The notes: generated from the letters alone by a model not told the origin. A stretch of DNA of 64,000 nt from Fortiea contorta PCC 7126 (GCF_000332295.1 NZ_KB235930.1:1617895-1681894); one strand, 5' to 3'. Counted from the stretch's first letter, positions 1 to 9,584 are shown. Made by a program: numbers and translations.

Positions 1-160
1 GTAAATCAAGTTTCTGATTCGTAAACTAGATTTTGCGACTCGTAAATCAAGTTTCTGAGTCGTAAATCAAGTTTCTGAGTCGTAAATCAAGTTTCTGACT
101 CGTAAATCAAGTTTCTGATTCGTAAATCAAGTTTCTGACTCGTAAACCTGTTATTCTCAA
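1..160. repeat. 20-bp tandem repeat at window edge
   Basis: A 20-bp unit of the form GTAAATCAAGTTTCTGANTC is repeated about seven times head to tail. Copies start near 1, 21 (diverged, 21 bp), 42, 62, 82, 102 and 122, and a degenerate copy starts at 142. The array probably continues left of the window. There are no unique spacers, so it is not a CRISPR array. The period is not a multiple of three and no reading frame spans it. Confidence 0.9.
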
Positions 161-299
161 CAAATTTCAGTAAATCTACCCGCGTTTATCTTGGAAGTTA
201 ATTTTATAAACATTCTTAGCTCCCCGACTTCCTTTAAGAAGTCGGGGATCTGAAGACTGCGAATTTTTACAATCATCAGTTATTTCACTGATAACTGAT
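161..299. repeat. Perfect hairpin near the 3' end of the ThDP enzyme gene
   Basis: Positions 221-231 (TCCCCGACTTC) and 238-248 pair perfectly over 11 bp around a 6-nt loop. This GC-rich palindrome downstream of the minus-strand gene ending at 300 could act as a terminator. No clear T-run follows it on the minus strand, and similar palindromes are common dispersed repeats in Nostocales. Confidence 0.6.
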
Positions 300-2513
300 T
301 TAATGCACCAGTTCAATCGCTCTCTTCGTCAAAGCCTCTGCAGTCAACCCATTAAACGCCATCAACTCACCAGCGCTAGCTGTAGTTTCGCCACGTTTCC
401 AAGCGAAGGTATCGCGCTTACTTCTACTACGTAATAAGATTGGTTCTAGCATCGCCGCAGCACCGCCAGTTACACCAATTAAGGCATCACCATCAAATAA
501 TTGGGCAAATTTATCATCTTCTAAAAAACCACCATCAGGTTCAGAACAGGTATCCCAAGCTGTGTCATAAGGACGATATAAACGGCGGGGGTTAATAACA
601 GAAATTATCTTGACGCCGATACCTTCTGTTTCTAAAAAAGCGGCGGCTTCAAAGACAGGAATTAATGTCATGTCGCCGATGACTGCAAACACAACTTGTT
701 TATCACCAGCAACTTCATGTAATAACACTGCACCATCTTGTAAACCTTGGCGAGTTTGTTCTAAGGTGGTGCGAATTGGTAAGGGTGATTTACTTGCGGT
801 AATGACAATTCCTTTATTTTTAGTTTTTAATGCCCAGTCATAGCAACCTTGAATACTGTTAGCATCAGGAGGAAATAACGGAAATACATTTCCATTCCGC
901 ATTAATGAAGCAAAATAAGCTTCAATTTCTGGTCTTTGGTGTGTCCAACCGTTGCGTCCTTGTTCTAATGCACCAGCTGTAAATAATGTGATTGTTGAAG
1001 GAGTTTGACGACGTAATTCTGCCATTGCTTGAATAACAGTTTGCCAAATTGGTAAGCCGTTGATGGCAAAAGATTCATAGGAACACCACAAGGTTCTAGC
1101 ACCCATTAATGATAAACCTGCGGCTAAACCTGCACAAGCATCTTCACTTAAAGGTTCATAAACTTGTCCGTTTGGTGCTTGGTTATATAAGTCGTCGGTG
1201 GTGGGGTGAATAATTTTTAATGCTTGGTTAATGTTAGCAATTCCTGATGCTTCGTTGCCGTCGGCGTTGGTGACGAGGAAGTTTTTATCTTTTTGTCCGA
1301 CGATTCCTACTAATCTTCCCATTGCGGTTGTAGAAACTTTTGGTTCTCCACCAACTGCATATTCTTCTAATGGTAATTCGCCTAATTCTGGTAGTGGTAA
1401 TTCAAATTCTGTGACTACTGTTTTGGCTGCGGGTCCACCACCGGCGCGTTCGGCGTTGGTTCGCACTGTTTCCCAAGCTGCGGTTGATAAAGCACGAGTT
1501 TGCAAAGCGCTAATTATGTGCGGTGCGTCGAGGGTGTCTTTAGGATAAAGGTTGTGAGATTTTGCACCTCTGGCGTGGACGCCTGCACCTTTTAGTTGTT
1601 TGATGATGAAGACGGTGAGTTTTCCGCTTAATGCTGATTTGGCGGCTTTATCCACAGCAGTGAGTACGGCTTTGGTAAATTCTAGGCGTTTGTCGAAGGA
1701 GAAAGCGGTACTATCAACATAATCGCCTGGTTGATTTTGGTCGTCAAATTCTTTGGCATCGACTAATATGACTTCAGCAAAACCGTTACCTTCCCAGTAT
1801 GCTGTCATCTGTGCGTTGGTTTTGAGAGATACCATGCTGTGGTGTTCTTGGCTGTAACCGTTCCACACCAAGACTGGTAAAAAGTTGGTGACAGTGGGGT
1901 ATGCTGTATGAAAGTGAGCGATCGCACTGACAATATAAGGCTCTCCCAATCCCCCATCACCAACAGTGAAAGGGAATAACTTATCTTGATGCAGCAATGC
2001 AGCAGCCATCGCAAAGTGTTGTCCTTGACCCAGTGGCCCGGCAGGTGCAAGAATACCAGGAATGTAGCCGGAGAGATGTCCTAGTAAACCGTGTTTTTCT
2101 CGAAAGCGATCGCGCAATTGTTGGACTGTAAAGATTCCCATATCTTCCAACGAGCGATCCAAAAACATGGCACTATAAAATCCAGGGGCGTGGTGTCCGA
2201 CTTCTGTGATAATGTTTTTGTACCCCAACATGACCAAAGCTGCATAAGCTTCCGCTTGACTTGCAAATCCTCCAGGATGACCAGAGGCTTTACTACCTGT
2301 GGTTTGTAGCGTTAGGTAACGGAGAGCATCGGCAGCAAGTAAGGTTTGATATACTGCTGCTGGATCTGTAGGATCGGCGATCGCTATTTTACCTGACTCG
2401 ATGGCAGGAGTTGCACCATAAGTTTCAAAATCTGGTAATATCTCTCCAAAATATTGAATTCCTTCACAAAAATCGGGAAGCGCTGGCGATGCTTTTGGCG
2501 TGGTTGCTGTCAT
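300..2513 (-). CDS. Phosphoketolase/transketolase-like ThDP-dependent enzyme
   Basis: A 737-residue thiamine-diphosphate enzyme. Visible features are an SGHPGG stretch (about 77-82), the ThDP/Mg motif VGDGG (about 184-188) followed some 30 residues on by VWNG, and a C-terminal half with LWCSYESF, GWTHQRPEI and FPPDANS. These resemble phosphoketolase (XFP) sequences more than classical transketolase, so it may cleave sugar phosphates to acetyl phosphate, but the substrate is inferred. The open frame extends 34 codons upstream. The ATG at 2513 is preferred because AAGG lies about 8 nt before it and the extension is unlike the family. It is transcribed alone, away from the P450 gene. The alternative reading is a transketolase paralog. 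Confidence 0.75.
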   Translation of the reverse strand: MTATTPKASPALPDFCEGIQYFGEILPDFETYGATPAIESGKIAIADPTDPAAVYQTLLAADALRYLTLQTTGSKASGHPGGFASQAEAYAALVMLGYKNIITEVGHHAPGFYSAMFLDRSLEDMGIFTVQQLRDRFREKHGLLGHLSGYIPGILAPAGPLGQGQHFAMAAALLHQDKLFPFTVGDGGLGEPYIVSAIAHFHTAYPTVTNFLPVLVWNGYSQEHHSMVSLKTNAQMTAYWEGNGFAEVILVDAKEFDDQNQPGDYVDSTAFSFDKRLEFTKAVLTAVDKAAKSALSGKLTVFIIKQLKGAGVHARGAKSHNLYPKDTLDAPHIISALQTRALSTAAWETVRTNAERAGGGPAAKTVVTEFELPLPELGELPLEEYAVGGEPKVSTTAMGRLVGIVGQKDKNFLVTNADGNEASGIANINQALKIIHPTTDDLYNQAPNGQVYEPLSEDACAGLAAGLSLMGARTLWCSYESFAINGLPIWQTVIQAMAELRRQTPSTITLFTAGALEQGRNGWTHQRPEIEAYFASLMRNGNVFPLFPPDANSIQGCYDWALKTKNKGIVITASKSPLPIRTTLEQTRQGLQDGAVLLHEVAGDKQVVFAVIGDMTLIPVFEAAAFLETEGIGVKIISVINPRRLYRPYDTAWDTCSEPDGGFLEDDKFAQLFDGDALIGVTGGAAAMLEPILLRSRSKRDTFAWKRGETTASAGELMAFNGLTAEALTKRAIELVH

Positions 2514-2911
2514 GCTGAGTACCTTAATAAGGATGAGGAGAAACTTGAGATGCTCGTCCAAGTTAACAAAAATTTTACAACTTTCAGGTTGTAACAGATG
2601 ATTACACTTTTGCAATAGTCGAGATAAGTAGGTTTAATGGCGTTGTTGATTGATGGGATGGTTTTTATTTCACGCAAAGGCGCAGCGAAAAGTTACGTGC
2701 GGGGGTTCCCCCCGTTGAGCAAACTTTTCAAGACAAAGGCGCAGAGAGTATTAATAGTTTCTAAGTATATCTATTAAACTTAGTTATATTGATAGCTAGA
2801 GAAAGTATGACAAATTATAGAGATTATTTGGTGATAAATCCTTCTCAAGATTCATAAAAATTAAATGAGTGAGTTTTACAATTGGTTACTGCAATTGTAA
2901 ACTTTTGTAAA
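2514..2911. other. Intergenic region with palindromic repeat
   Basis: This is the divergent promoter region between the ThDP enzyme and the P450 gene. At about 2671-2750 there is a nested palindromic repeat: GCGAAAAGTT and AACTTTTC arms surround a GCGGGGG/CCCCCCG core, flanked by two CAAAGGCGCAG copies. Related GCAAAGGCGCAG-type fragments occur elsewhere in the window (near 28220 and 47960-48036). No gene was seen. Confidence 0.6.
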
Positions 2912-4255
2912 ATGAATTCACTCAATGAGTTAAGCACGCCAGCGTTGCTACAAACTTTACAATTAATGCTCAACCCGACAAAATTTTTGGAAAATTGTGC
3001 GGGTAAATATGGCGACACGTTTACATTGCGAGTTTTAGGTTTAAATTCGCCACCAATAGTATTTTTTAGTCATCCCCAAGCAATTCAAGATTGTTTAACT
3101 TTGCCAGAAAAAGAGTTAGATTTTCACAGAGCTACTCATGTGTTTAGACCTTTATTTGGGGATAATTCTTTAGTATTTAAAGATGGGCGATCGCATCATC
3201 AACAACGTCAGTTATTACTGCCACAAATGCATGGTACAGGACTGAAAAATTATGGTCAAGTAATCTGCCAAATTACCCAGTCAATTATCAAGGATTGGCA
3301 AGTTGGTACAAAGATTTTTATGCAGCAAATAATGCCAGAAATTACCTTAGAAATTATCTTACAAGTAGTGTTTGGAATCAAACAGCATAACTCACGATAT
3401 CAACAATTGAAATATCTGCTTAGTTCTTTATTAAATGATGTGACTAAACCTTTGTATTCTAGTTTGTTTTTCTTTCCATCACTGCAACAAGATTTAGGTG
3501 CATGGAGTCCTTGGGGAAATTTTCAAAGAAGAAAACAGCAAATAGATCAATTAATCTACGCCGAAATAGACGAAAGGCGGTTGTCTGTAAATGTTAAAAA
3601 TACAGATATACTCAATTTGTTGATGTCAGCGTGTGACAATCAAGGACAGGAAATGACAAATGCTGAATTACGAGACCAACTAATTTCATTACTACTTTTA
3701 GGATATGAAACCACAGCCGCAACATTAAGTTGGGCATTTTATTTAATTCACTCTCACCCCAAAGTTAAAAGCCAGTTAATGCAGGAATTATTTACTTTAA
3801 ATAGCACAAATGACCCAGAAGAAATTACACAGTTACCTTATTTAACTGCTGTCTGCCAAGAAACCTTGAGAATTTATCCTATTGCTTTAATTTGTACACC
3901 GCGAATGGTGAAAAATCAAGTTGAAGTTGCTAAGAACAAATTTACATCAGGGACAGTTTTAGTTCCTTGTATTTATCTAGCACACCACCGTATTGATACT
4001 TATTCTGAACCAGAAAAATTTCAACCAGAAAGATTTCTACAGCAAAGATTTTCAGCTTATGAATACTTACCCTTTGGTGGTGGTTATCGCGGCTGTATTG
4101 GTGGTGCTTTTGCTATGTATGAAATGAAGTTAATTGTAGGCACAATATTATCAAATATTCGGTTAGCTCTAGTTAATCAACGTCCCGTTTCACCAGTCCG
4201 TCGTGGTATTACTATTGTTCCCGCTGGTGGTGTGGAGATGATTGTCACTAAATAA
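2912..4255 (+). CDS. Cytochrome P450, CYP110-like
   Basis: A 447-residue soluble P450 with all three signature regions: the I-helix GYETT (about 264-268), the K-helix ETLR (317-320) and the heme-binding FGGGYRGCIGG (388-398), with Cys395 as the axial ligand. The N-terminus (a short proline/leucine segment, then NPTKFLENCAGKYGD) matches the cyanobacterial CYP110 type, whose members are thought to oxidise fatty acids, alkanes or terpenoids. A TTG ten codons upstream (2882) is in frame, but the ATG at 2912 is the more likely start. It is followed by DUF2993 and crtO on the same strand, so a carotenoid or membrane-lipid substrate is possible but unproven. Confidence 0.9.
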   Translation: MNSLNELSTPALLQTLQLMLNPTKFLENCAGKYGDTFTLRVLGLNSPPIVFFSHPQAIQDCLTLPEKELDFHRATHVFRPLFGDNSLVFKDGRSHHQQRQLLLPQMHGTGLKNYGQVICQITQSIIKDWQVGTKIFMQQIMPEITLEIILQVVFGIKQHNSRYQQLKYLLSSLLNDVTKPLYSSLFFFPSLQQDLGAWSPWGNFQRRKQQIDQLIYAEIDERRLSVNVKNTDILNLLMSACDNQGQEMTNAELRDQLISLLLLGYETTAATLSWAFYLIHSHPKVKSQLMQELFTLNSTNDPEEITQLPYLTAVCQETLRIYPIALICTPRMVKNQVEVAKNKFTSGTVLVPCIYLAHHRIDTYSEPEKFQPERFLQQRFSAYEYLPFGGGYRGCIGGAFAMYEMKLIVGTILSNIRLALVNQRPVSPVRRGITIVPAGGVEMIVTK

Positions 4256-4374
4256 GTGGAATTTAAAATTAAAAATTTTAGATATTCCCTATTGTATATA
4301 TCGTATTGTAGATACACTTCCTAGTATTCAAAGTCTAAATTAAGGAGTGACTCAAAAATAGGATAATATAACTC

Positions 4375-5109
4375 ATGCCAGAAAAACAAGGATTAGAGCA
4401 TTTGTTATCACAAGCAGCCGAAATAACTTTATCCAACCAACTAGATGAAGTTGAAGAAATAAATGTAGATGTCCGCACTAATTTGTTGAAAGTTGTTCAG
4501 GGACAAGTAGATCAAGTTTCTTTATCTGGTCAGGGATTAGTAATTCAAGAAGACATCCGGGTACAAGAAATCAAACTGCGAACGGATAGTGTTAATGTCA
4601 ATCCTTTGAGCGCTCTTTTTGGTGAAATCGAACTCAACGAACCCGTGAAAGCGGTCGCTCGCATTGTACTAACAACAACAGATATTAACCGCGCACTGAC
4701 ATCAGATTTTATTCGTAGTCAATTACAAAATTTGCAGTTAGATGTAGATGGCGAAACTGTTCTTTTTGAACTGCAAGATATGCAATTGTTTCTCCCCGGA
4801 GATGGCAAGATAGGATTGACAATCACTGTTCTGCAAAAGGAAGCAGAAAAGACTCAAAGCTTAGATTTCACCGTGATACTTCACCCCCTGATTAATCAAC
4901 AAACAGTTATCTTAGAAAGTATCAACTTTACTCCAGGCTCAGGAATTTCAATAGAACTAATTGTCGCCTTAATGCCCAAGTTAAAACAACTGCTAAAATC
5001 ACCATCTTTTCAATGGGATAATATGGCAATGCGGATTATAGACATGAATGTAACTAACGAAAATTTAATACTTATGATAGAAGCACATGTTAGCCAAATG
5101 CCATCTTAA
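4375..5109 (+). CDS. DUF2993 domain protein (LmeA-like)
   Basis: A 244-residue protein without signal peptide or membrane segment. It begins with an amphipathic helix (GLEHLLSQAAEITLSNQL) followed by the DUF2993 pattern: repeated beta segments such as VDVRTNLLKVVQGQVDQV, a VNPLSALFGEIEL stretch and TTTDINRALTSDF. DUF2993 proteins are common in cyanobacteria and actinobacteria. The mycobacterial LmeA member binds polyprenyl lipids in lipoglycan synthesis, so lipid binding is a reasonable guess only. It sits about 120 nt after the P450 gene and about 115 nt before crtO on the same strand. Confidence 0.8.
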   Translation: MPEKQGLEHLLSQAAEITLSNQLDEVEEINVDVRTNLLKVVQGQVDQVSLSGQGLVIQEDIRVQEIKLRTDSVNVNPLSALFGEIELNEPVKAVARIVLTTTDINRALTSDFIRSQLQNLQLDVDGETVLFELQDMQLFLPGDGKIGLTITVLQKEAEKTQSLDFTVILHPLINQQTVILESINFTPGSGISIELIVALMPKLKQLLKSPSFQWDNMAMRIIDMNVTNENLILMIEAHVSQMPS

Positions 5110-5223
5110 AAAATCATGTATATCTTTAGTATTATTCAACCGTTATTCTTAGCATTTAGCTTGTAATTTATTAAGTTTATTTGTAATAATAAAAACAAGG
5201 TGACTGATTGCAAGATTACAAAT

Positions 5224-6918
5224 ATGCAAGAATATGACGTTGTAATTATTGGTGCCGGACATAACGGACTAGTTTGTGCTGCTTATTTACTTAAAGCTGG
5301 TTATAGTGTCCTGTTGTTAGAAAAACGTTCTGTTCCTGGTGGCGCCGCTACAACAGAAGAATGTTTACCACAAGAAGCACCAGGGTTTAAATTTAATTTG
5401 TGTGCAATTGACCATGAATTTATTCATTTAGGGCCAGTTGTCGAAGAATTAGAACTGGAAAAATACGGGCTAGAATATCTAGAATGTGACCCGGTTGTTT
5501 TCTGTCCTCATCCAGATGGTAAATATTTTCTCGCACATAAATCTTTGGATAAAACTTGTGCAGAAATTGCTCGTTACAATGAACGTGATGCTAAAAAATA
5601 CGCAGAATTTACTGATTATTGGCAACGAGCGCTAGGTGCAATGATTCCCATGTTTAACGCACCACCAAAATCAATTGTAGATATTTTTGGTAATTACGAT
5701 ATCAAAAAACTCAAAGATTTATTTTCTGTAATTGGTTCTCCCAACAAAACGCTGGATTTTGTTCGCAACATGTTGACCAGCGCTGAAGATTTGCTCAATG
5801 AGTGGTTTGATGAGGAATTTCTCAAAGCGCCACTAGCAAGATTAGCATCAGAATTAGGTGCGCCACCATCACAAAAAACCATTGCTATTGGTGCAATTAT
5901 GATGGCGATGCGTCATAATCCTGGGATGGCTAGACCTCGTGGTGGTACTGGTGCGCTTGTGAAAGCTTTAGTGAATTTAGTCACAAGCAAAGGCGGAGTT
6001 ATTCTGACTGACCAACATGTGGAAAAAGTGTTGATTGATGACGCTAAAGCAGTTGGTGTGAGAGTAGCTGGGGGTAAAGAATATCGAGCTAAATATGGAG
6101 TAATTTCTAATATTGATGCTCAACGTTTATTCTTACAAATGACTGATAAAAGTGATATCGATGCAGTCGAGCCTGATTTGTGGGAAAGATTAGAGCGCCG
6201 CATTGTTAACAATAACGAAACTATCCTCAAGATAGATTTGGCGCTAGATGAACCGCTACGTTTTCCATACCATGCGCATAAAGATGAATATCTAATTGGC
6301 TCGATTTTAATAGCAGATTCAGTCGCTCATGTAGAACAAGCTCATAGTAAATGTACCCTAGGAGAAATTCCTGATGCTGACCCATCAATGTATGTAGTGA
6401 TGCCTAGTGCTCTCGACCCCACATTAGCACCTCCAGGTAAGCATACATTATGGATTGAATTCTTCGCTCCCTATCAAATTGCGGGCGCTGAAGGTACTGG
6501 TTTAAAAGGTACTGGTTGGACTGATGAATTGAAAAATAAAGTTGCAGACCGGGTGATTGATAAATTAGCTAGCTATGCGCCAAATGTGAAAACTGCAACT
6601 ATTGCTCGGCGAGTAGAAAGCCCAGCAGAATTAGGAGAAAGATTGGGGGCTTATAAAGGCAATTATTACCATATTGATATGTCTCTAGATCAAATGATAT
6701 TTTTCCGTCCATTGCCAGAAATAGCTAATTACAAAACCCCCATTGAAAATCTATTTTTAACTGGTGCAGGGACGCATCCAGGGGGTTCGATTTCCGGAAT
6801 GCCAGGACGCAATTGTGCGCGGGTATTTTTGCAGACTAGGCATCCTATTACTCAGACTTTAAAGGACGCGGGGAATTCAATTAAATCGACTGTCGGTTCG
6901 GTTTTTGGTATTAATTAG
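5224..6918 (+). CDS. crtO: Beta-carotene ketolase, CrtO type
   Basis: A 564-residue flavoprotein of the phytoene-desaturase-like family. The dinucleotide-binding motif VIIGAGHNGLVCAAYLLKAG lies at the extreme N-terminus, and the C-terminal FAD motif NLFLTGAGTHPGGSISGMPG near residue 525. The GHNGLVCAAYL and HPGGSISGMPG forms are those of CrtO, which introduces 4-keto groups into beta-carotene (echinenone/canthaxanthin synthesis) at the membrane. A GTG eight codons upstream (5200) is in frame. The ATG at 5224 starts directly with the MQEYDVV typical of cyanobacterial CrtO. Length fits the family. A long hairpin follows the gene (6941-6995). Confidence 0.9.
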   Translation: MQEYDVVIIGAGHNGLVCAAYLLKAGYSVLLLEKRSVPGGAATTEECLPQEAPGFKFNLCAIDHEFIHLGPVVEELELEKYGLEYLECDPVVFCPHPDGKYFLAHKSLDKTCAEIARYNERDAKKYAEFTDYWQRALGAMIPMFNAPPKSIVDIFGNYDIKKLKDLFSVIGSPNKTLDFVRNMLTSAEDLLNEWFDEEFLKAPLARLASELGAPPSQKTIAIGAIMMAMRHNPGMARPRGGTGALVKALVNLVTSKGGVILTDQHVEKVLIDDAKAVGVRVAGGKEYRAKYGVISNIDAQRLFLQMTDKSDIDAVEPDLWERLERRIVNNNETILKIDLALDEPLRFPYHAHKDEYLIGSILIADSVAHVEQAHSKCTLGEIPDADPSMYVVMPSALDPTLAPPGKHTLWIEFFAPYQIAGAEGTGLKGTGWTDELKNKVADRVIDKLASYAPNVKTATIARRVESPAELGERLGAYKGNYYHIDMSLDQMIFFRPLPEIANYKTPIENLFLTGAGTHPGGSISGMPGRNCARVFLQTRHPITQTLKDAGNSIKSTVGSVFGIN

Positions 6919-6940
6919 TACTGGATTGGTAATATTATTT

Positions 6941-6995
6941 GTAAGTTGGATAATACTCAATCAAGCCCGGATGTGGCGAGTATTGTCCAACTTAC
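6941..6995. terminator. 18-bp stem hairpin after crtO
   Basis: The arms GTAAGTTGGATAATACTC (6941-6958) and GAGTATTGTCCAACTTAC (6978-6995) pair at 17 of 18 positions around a 19-nt loop, starting 22 nt after the crtO stop. No U-tract follows, so it may protect RNA 3' ends or be a small palindromic repeat rather than a classical terminator. Confidence 0.6.
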
Positions 6996-7148
6996 GTGTA
7001 TTATCGACATGTGTGAACATTATTGTGCCTCAAGAATGGGTTTAATGTATTAATTTTATACACTAAACCATCCTTTTCTTCCTGTTTACCGATGACAAAT
7101 AGGACAAAAGACTGGTGAAATAAAAGTAGTTTTGCCCATACTGGAGTA

Positions 7149-8261
7149 ATGACAGAGAAAGTTTTAATTTTGGGAGGACGGGGGCGCATTGGTAGCAGTG
7201 TTGCTCAGGATTTAATCAATCACACGCAAGCTGAAATTACGGTTACTGGGCGCTTTCCAGTAGCACAGACGCCTGTTAGTTCACCTTTTGGGGAACGGCT
7301 ACAATTCTTAATGTTAGATTTGGCAGAAGTTGATAAGTTAAAAAAAGCGATCGCTCAATCTGATTTAGTCATACACTGCGCTGGCCCTTTTCACTATCGA
7401 GACACTAATGTTTTGCAAAGTTGTATTGAACAAGGCGTCAACTATGTCGATGTCAGCGACCATCGTTCTTACACCAGTAAGGCACTTAGTTATCATGAAC
7501 AAGCCGCCACTGCTGGGGTGACAGCAGTTATTAATACTGGAATTTTTCCTGGTATTTCTAATAGTATGGTACGCCAGGGTATCGAGCAATTTGAACAACC
7601 AGAAAAGATACATTTAAGTTATTTAGTATCTGGTTCTGGCGGTGCTGGCGTGACGGTGATGCGGACAACTTTTCTCGGTTTGCAACATCCCTTTGAGGCT
7701 TGGATTAACAATCAATGGCAATCAGTTAAACCTTACACTGACAGAGAAATTATTAACTTTCCATCTCCCTATGGACGCAGTGGGGTTTACTGGTTTGATA
7801 TGCCGGAAACTTTCACCCTACCTCATGCTTTTCCTGCTGTGAAAACTGTGGTTACTAAATTTGGTTCTGTCCCAGATTTTTATAACCATTTAACTTGGAT
7901 TACAGCCCATATATTTCCTAAGTGGTTAATGCAGCGTCACGGCATGATTGAATTTTTATCTTATGTTAGTCATTCTATGACTAATGTTACTAATTCTTTT
8001 AGCGGTATTGGTGTCGTAGTCCGAGCAGAAATCACAGGAGAAAAAGCAGGTAAAAAGGTCATTTATTGTGCAACTCTAGTATATGCTAATACAGCACTAG
8101 CTTCTGGTTGTGGCACAGGTAGTATTGCTCAATTTTTGCTAGAAGGTAAGCTACAAAAACCGGGAGTTTGGCCTGTGGAAGAAGTATTACCAACAGAACT
8201 ATTTATGCAAGCGATGCAAAGTCGCAAAATAGAGATTAATGAAACTTGGTTAGATAAATAG
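7149..8261 (+). CDS. Saccharopine dehydrogenase-like NAD(P)-binding protein
   Basis: A 370-residue protein with a Rossmann fold at the N-terminus: VLILGGRGRIGSSVAQDLI (about 5-23), then DLAEVDKLKKAI and DLVIHCAGPFHYRDTNVLQ, the pattern of the saccharopine dehydrogenase NADP domain. The C-terminal half lacks the classical lysine-pathway features. Such cyanobacterial homologs also resemble trans-acting enoyl reductases, so the substrate is unknown. The ATG at 7149 has GGAG only a few bases upstream. It lies downstream of crtO but is separated from it by a hairpin and 230 nt. It converges with the antiporter gene, with 24 nt between stops. Confidence 0.8.
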   Translation: MTEKVLILGGRGRIGSSVAQDLINHTQAEITVTGRFPVAQTPVSSPFGERLQFLMLDLAEVDKLKKAIAQSDLVIHCAGPFHYRDTNVLQSCIEQGVNYVDVSDHRSYTSKALSYHEQAATAGVTAVINTGIFPGISNSMVRQGIEQFEQPEKIHLSYLVSGSGGAGVTVMRTTFLGLQHPFEAWINNQWQSVKPYTDREIINFPSPYGRSGVYWFDMPETFTLPHAFPAVKTVVTKFGSVPDFYNHLTWITAHIFPKWLMQRHGMIEFLSYVSHSMTNVTNSFSGIGVVVRAEITGEKAGKKVIYCATLVYANTALASGCGTGSIAQFLLEGKLQKPGVWPVEEVLPTELFMQAMQSRKIEINETWLDK

Positions 8262-8285
8262 TCAGTTAGTTTGTGTGTGTGCAAT

Positions 8286-9584
8286 TTATTCAAACTCGTC
8301 AACGGTGGCGCGAGGTGTAGATTTTTTCTGGTTAGCAATCGTACTTTCATACCAGTTCATTAACGGCGTAGAACTAATTCCATGAACAATTACTGAAGCC
8401 ACGATTGTGGTGTAAGTTATCCAGGCTATTAATTCACCAATTTCGTCTTTTAAACCGTGACCAAATGCATAAGCCAGATAATATAAAGAACCCACGCCAC
8501 GAATACCAAACCAACCTAGTAACCAGCGAGTTCCTAGGTGTAAGCTGCGACGTGGAGAATTGACAGGACGCATACCGATTGTACTGATCCAAACTCCCAC
8601 AGGACGGATGATAAAAAACAGCAATACTATTACTAAGAGAGACTGGGTTCCATATTTGAGCATCTGCGGGAATAATAATATTGAGCCTAATAGTAAAATT
8701 GTGGCAATTTCTAGCAGCTTTTCCAGTCTCTCAATAAATTCTAATTGTGCGAGTGGTTTTTCTGGGTTTCTATAACTTCGTTGGGTAACTAATCCAGCGA
8801 TAAACACTGCGAGAAACCCATAACCATTAATAATTTCTGTCAAAGCATAAGTGATTAAAATTATGCTGATCGCAACAAAATCTTCCATCAATTGGTCAGC
8901 AGAACGGCGCTTTTGAATTTTTCTATCAATCCAAACTATAGCTTTACCGACAAGAATACCCATGACAATACCAGATGCGATCGCCCATATTAAATCCACC
9001 GCTACCCACTGTTTAAACCAGTTATTCCAATTGCTATCTTTTAAGGCATAAATACCAAAATAAACAAAGGGAAATGCCAAAGCATCATTCAATCCTCCCT
9101 CAGAAGTTAAGCCAAAACGTAACTCATCTTTATCTTTGGTATCTGTTAATTGCACCTCAGAAGCTAACACTGGGTCAGTTGGTGCAAGAATAGCACCTAA
9201 AAGAATAGCTGACCCCCAATCCATATTTAAAAACAATTTGCCTACAATCGCTAAAGCAAAAATTGAAATTGGCATTAACAAACCAATCAGCCGGATAGTA
9301 ATATCCCAAACACCTAACTTAAAAGGTCGAACTATTTTTAAACCACAACTAAATACAGAAACAATTACCACAAATTCTGTGAGACGTTCCAACACATGAG
9401 CATTGAATACATCATCACGCCGTAATTGAATTAATCCTATGCCATAAGGGCCTAAAACAATACCCACCAAGAGGTAAATTAAAGCAAAAGAAAGTGGTAA
9501 ACGCGCAATCCAACCAGAACCTAATGTGACTGCTAGCAACAATAAACCAATCACAAGTAGTTCAAGAATATAGATATCTATCAT
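8286..9584 (-). CDS. Na+/H+ antiporter, CPA1/NhaP type
   Basis: A 432-residue integral membrane protein with about 12 hydrophobic segments. The signature LLGAILAPTDPVLASEVQ (about residues 129-146) carries the ion-exchange aspartate of CPA1 antiporters, and the GGLNDALAFPFVYFG stretch is also typical. There is no C-terminal cytosolic TrkA or cyclic-nucleotide domain, unlike the second antiporter at 56831. It should exchange Na+ or K+ for H+ across the plasma membrane. It is monocistronic on the minus strand, and its upstream region contains the 63-bp repeat array. The ATG at 9584 begins with a hydrophobic helix, as expected. Confidence 0.9.
   Translation of the reverse strand: MIDIYILELLVIGLLLLAVTLGSGWIARLPLSFALIYLLVGIVLGPYGIGLIQLRRDDVFNAHVLERLTEFVVIVSVFSCGLKIVRPFKLGVWDITIRLIGLLMPISIFALAIVGKLFLNMDWGSAILLGAILAPTDPVLASEVQLTDTKDKDELRFGLTSEGGLNDALAFPFVYFGIYALKDSNWNNWFKQWVAVDLIWAIASGIVMGILVGKAIVWIDRKIQKRRSADQLMEDFVAISIILITYALTEIINGYGFLAVFIAGLVTQRSYRNPEKPLAQLEFIERLEKLLEIATILLLGSILLFPQMLKYGTQSLLVIVLLFFIIRPVGVWISTIGMRPVNSPRRSLHLGTRWLLGWFGIRGVGSLYYLAYAFGHGLKDEIGELIAWITYTTIVASVIVHGISSTPLMNWYESTIANQKKSTPRATVDEFE

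Noticed and set aside
1-160. CRISPR array
   Set aside because: The 20-bp units abut directly with no spacers, and no cas genes are nearby.
2514-2615. N-terminal 34-residue extension of the ThDP enzyme
   Set aside because: The extension is Leu/Ile-rich and unlike the family. The ATG at 2513 has a ribosome site and a family-like start.
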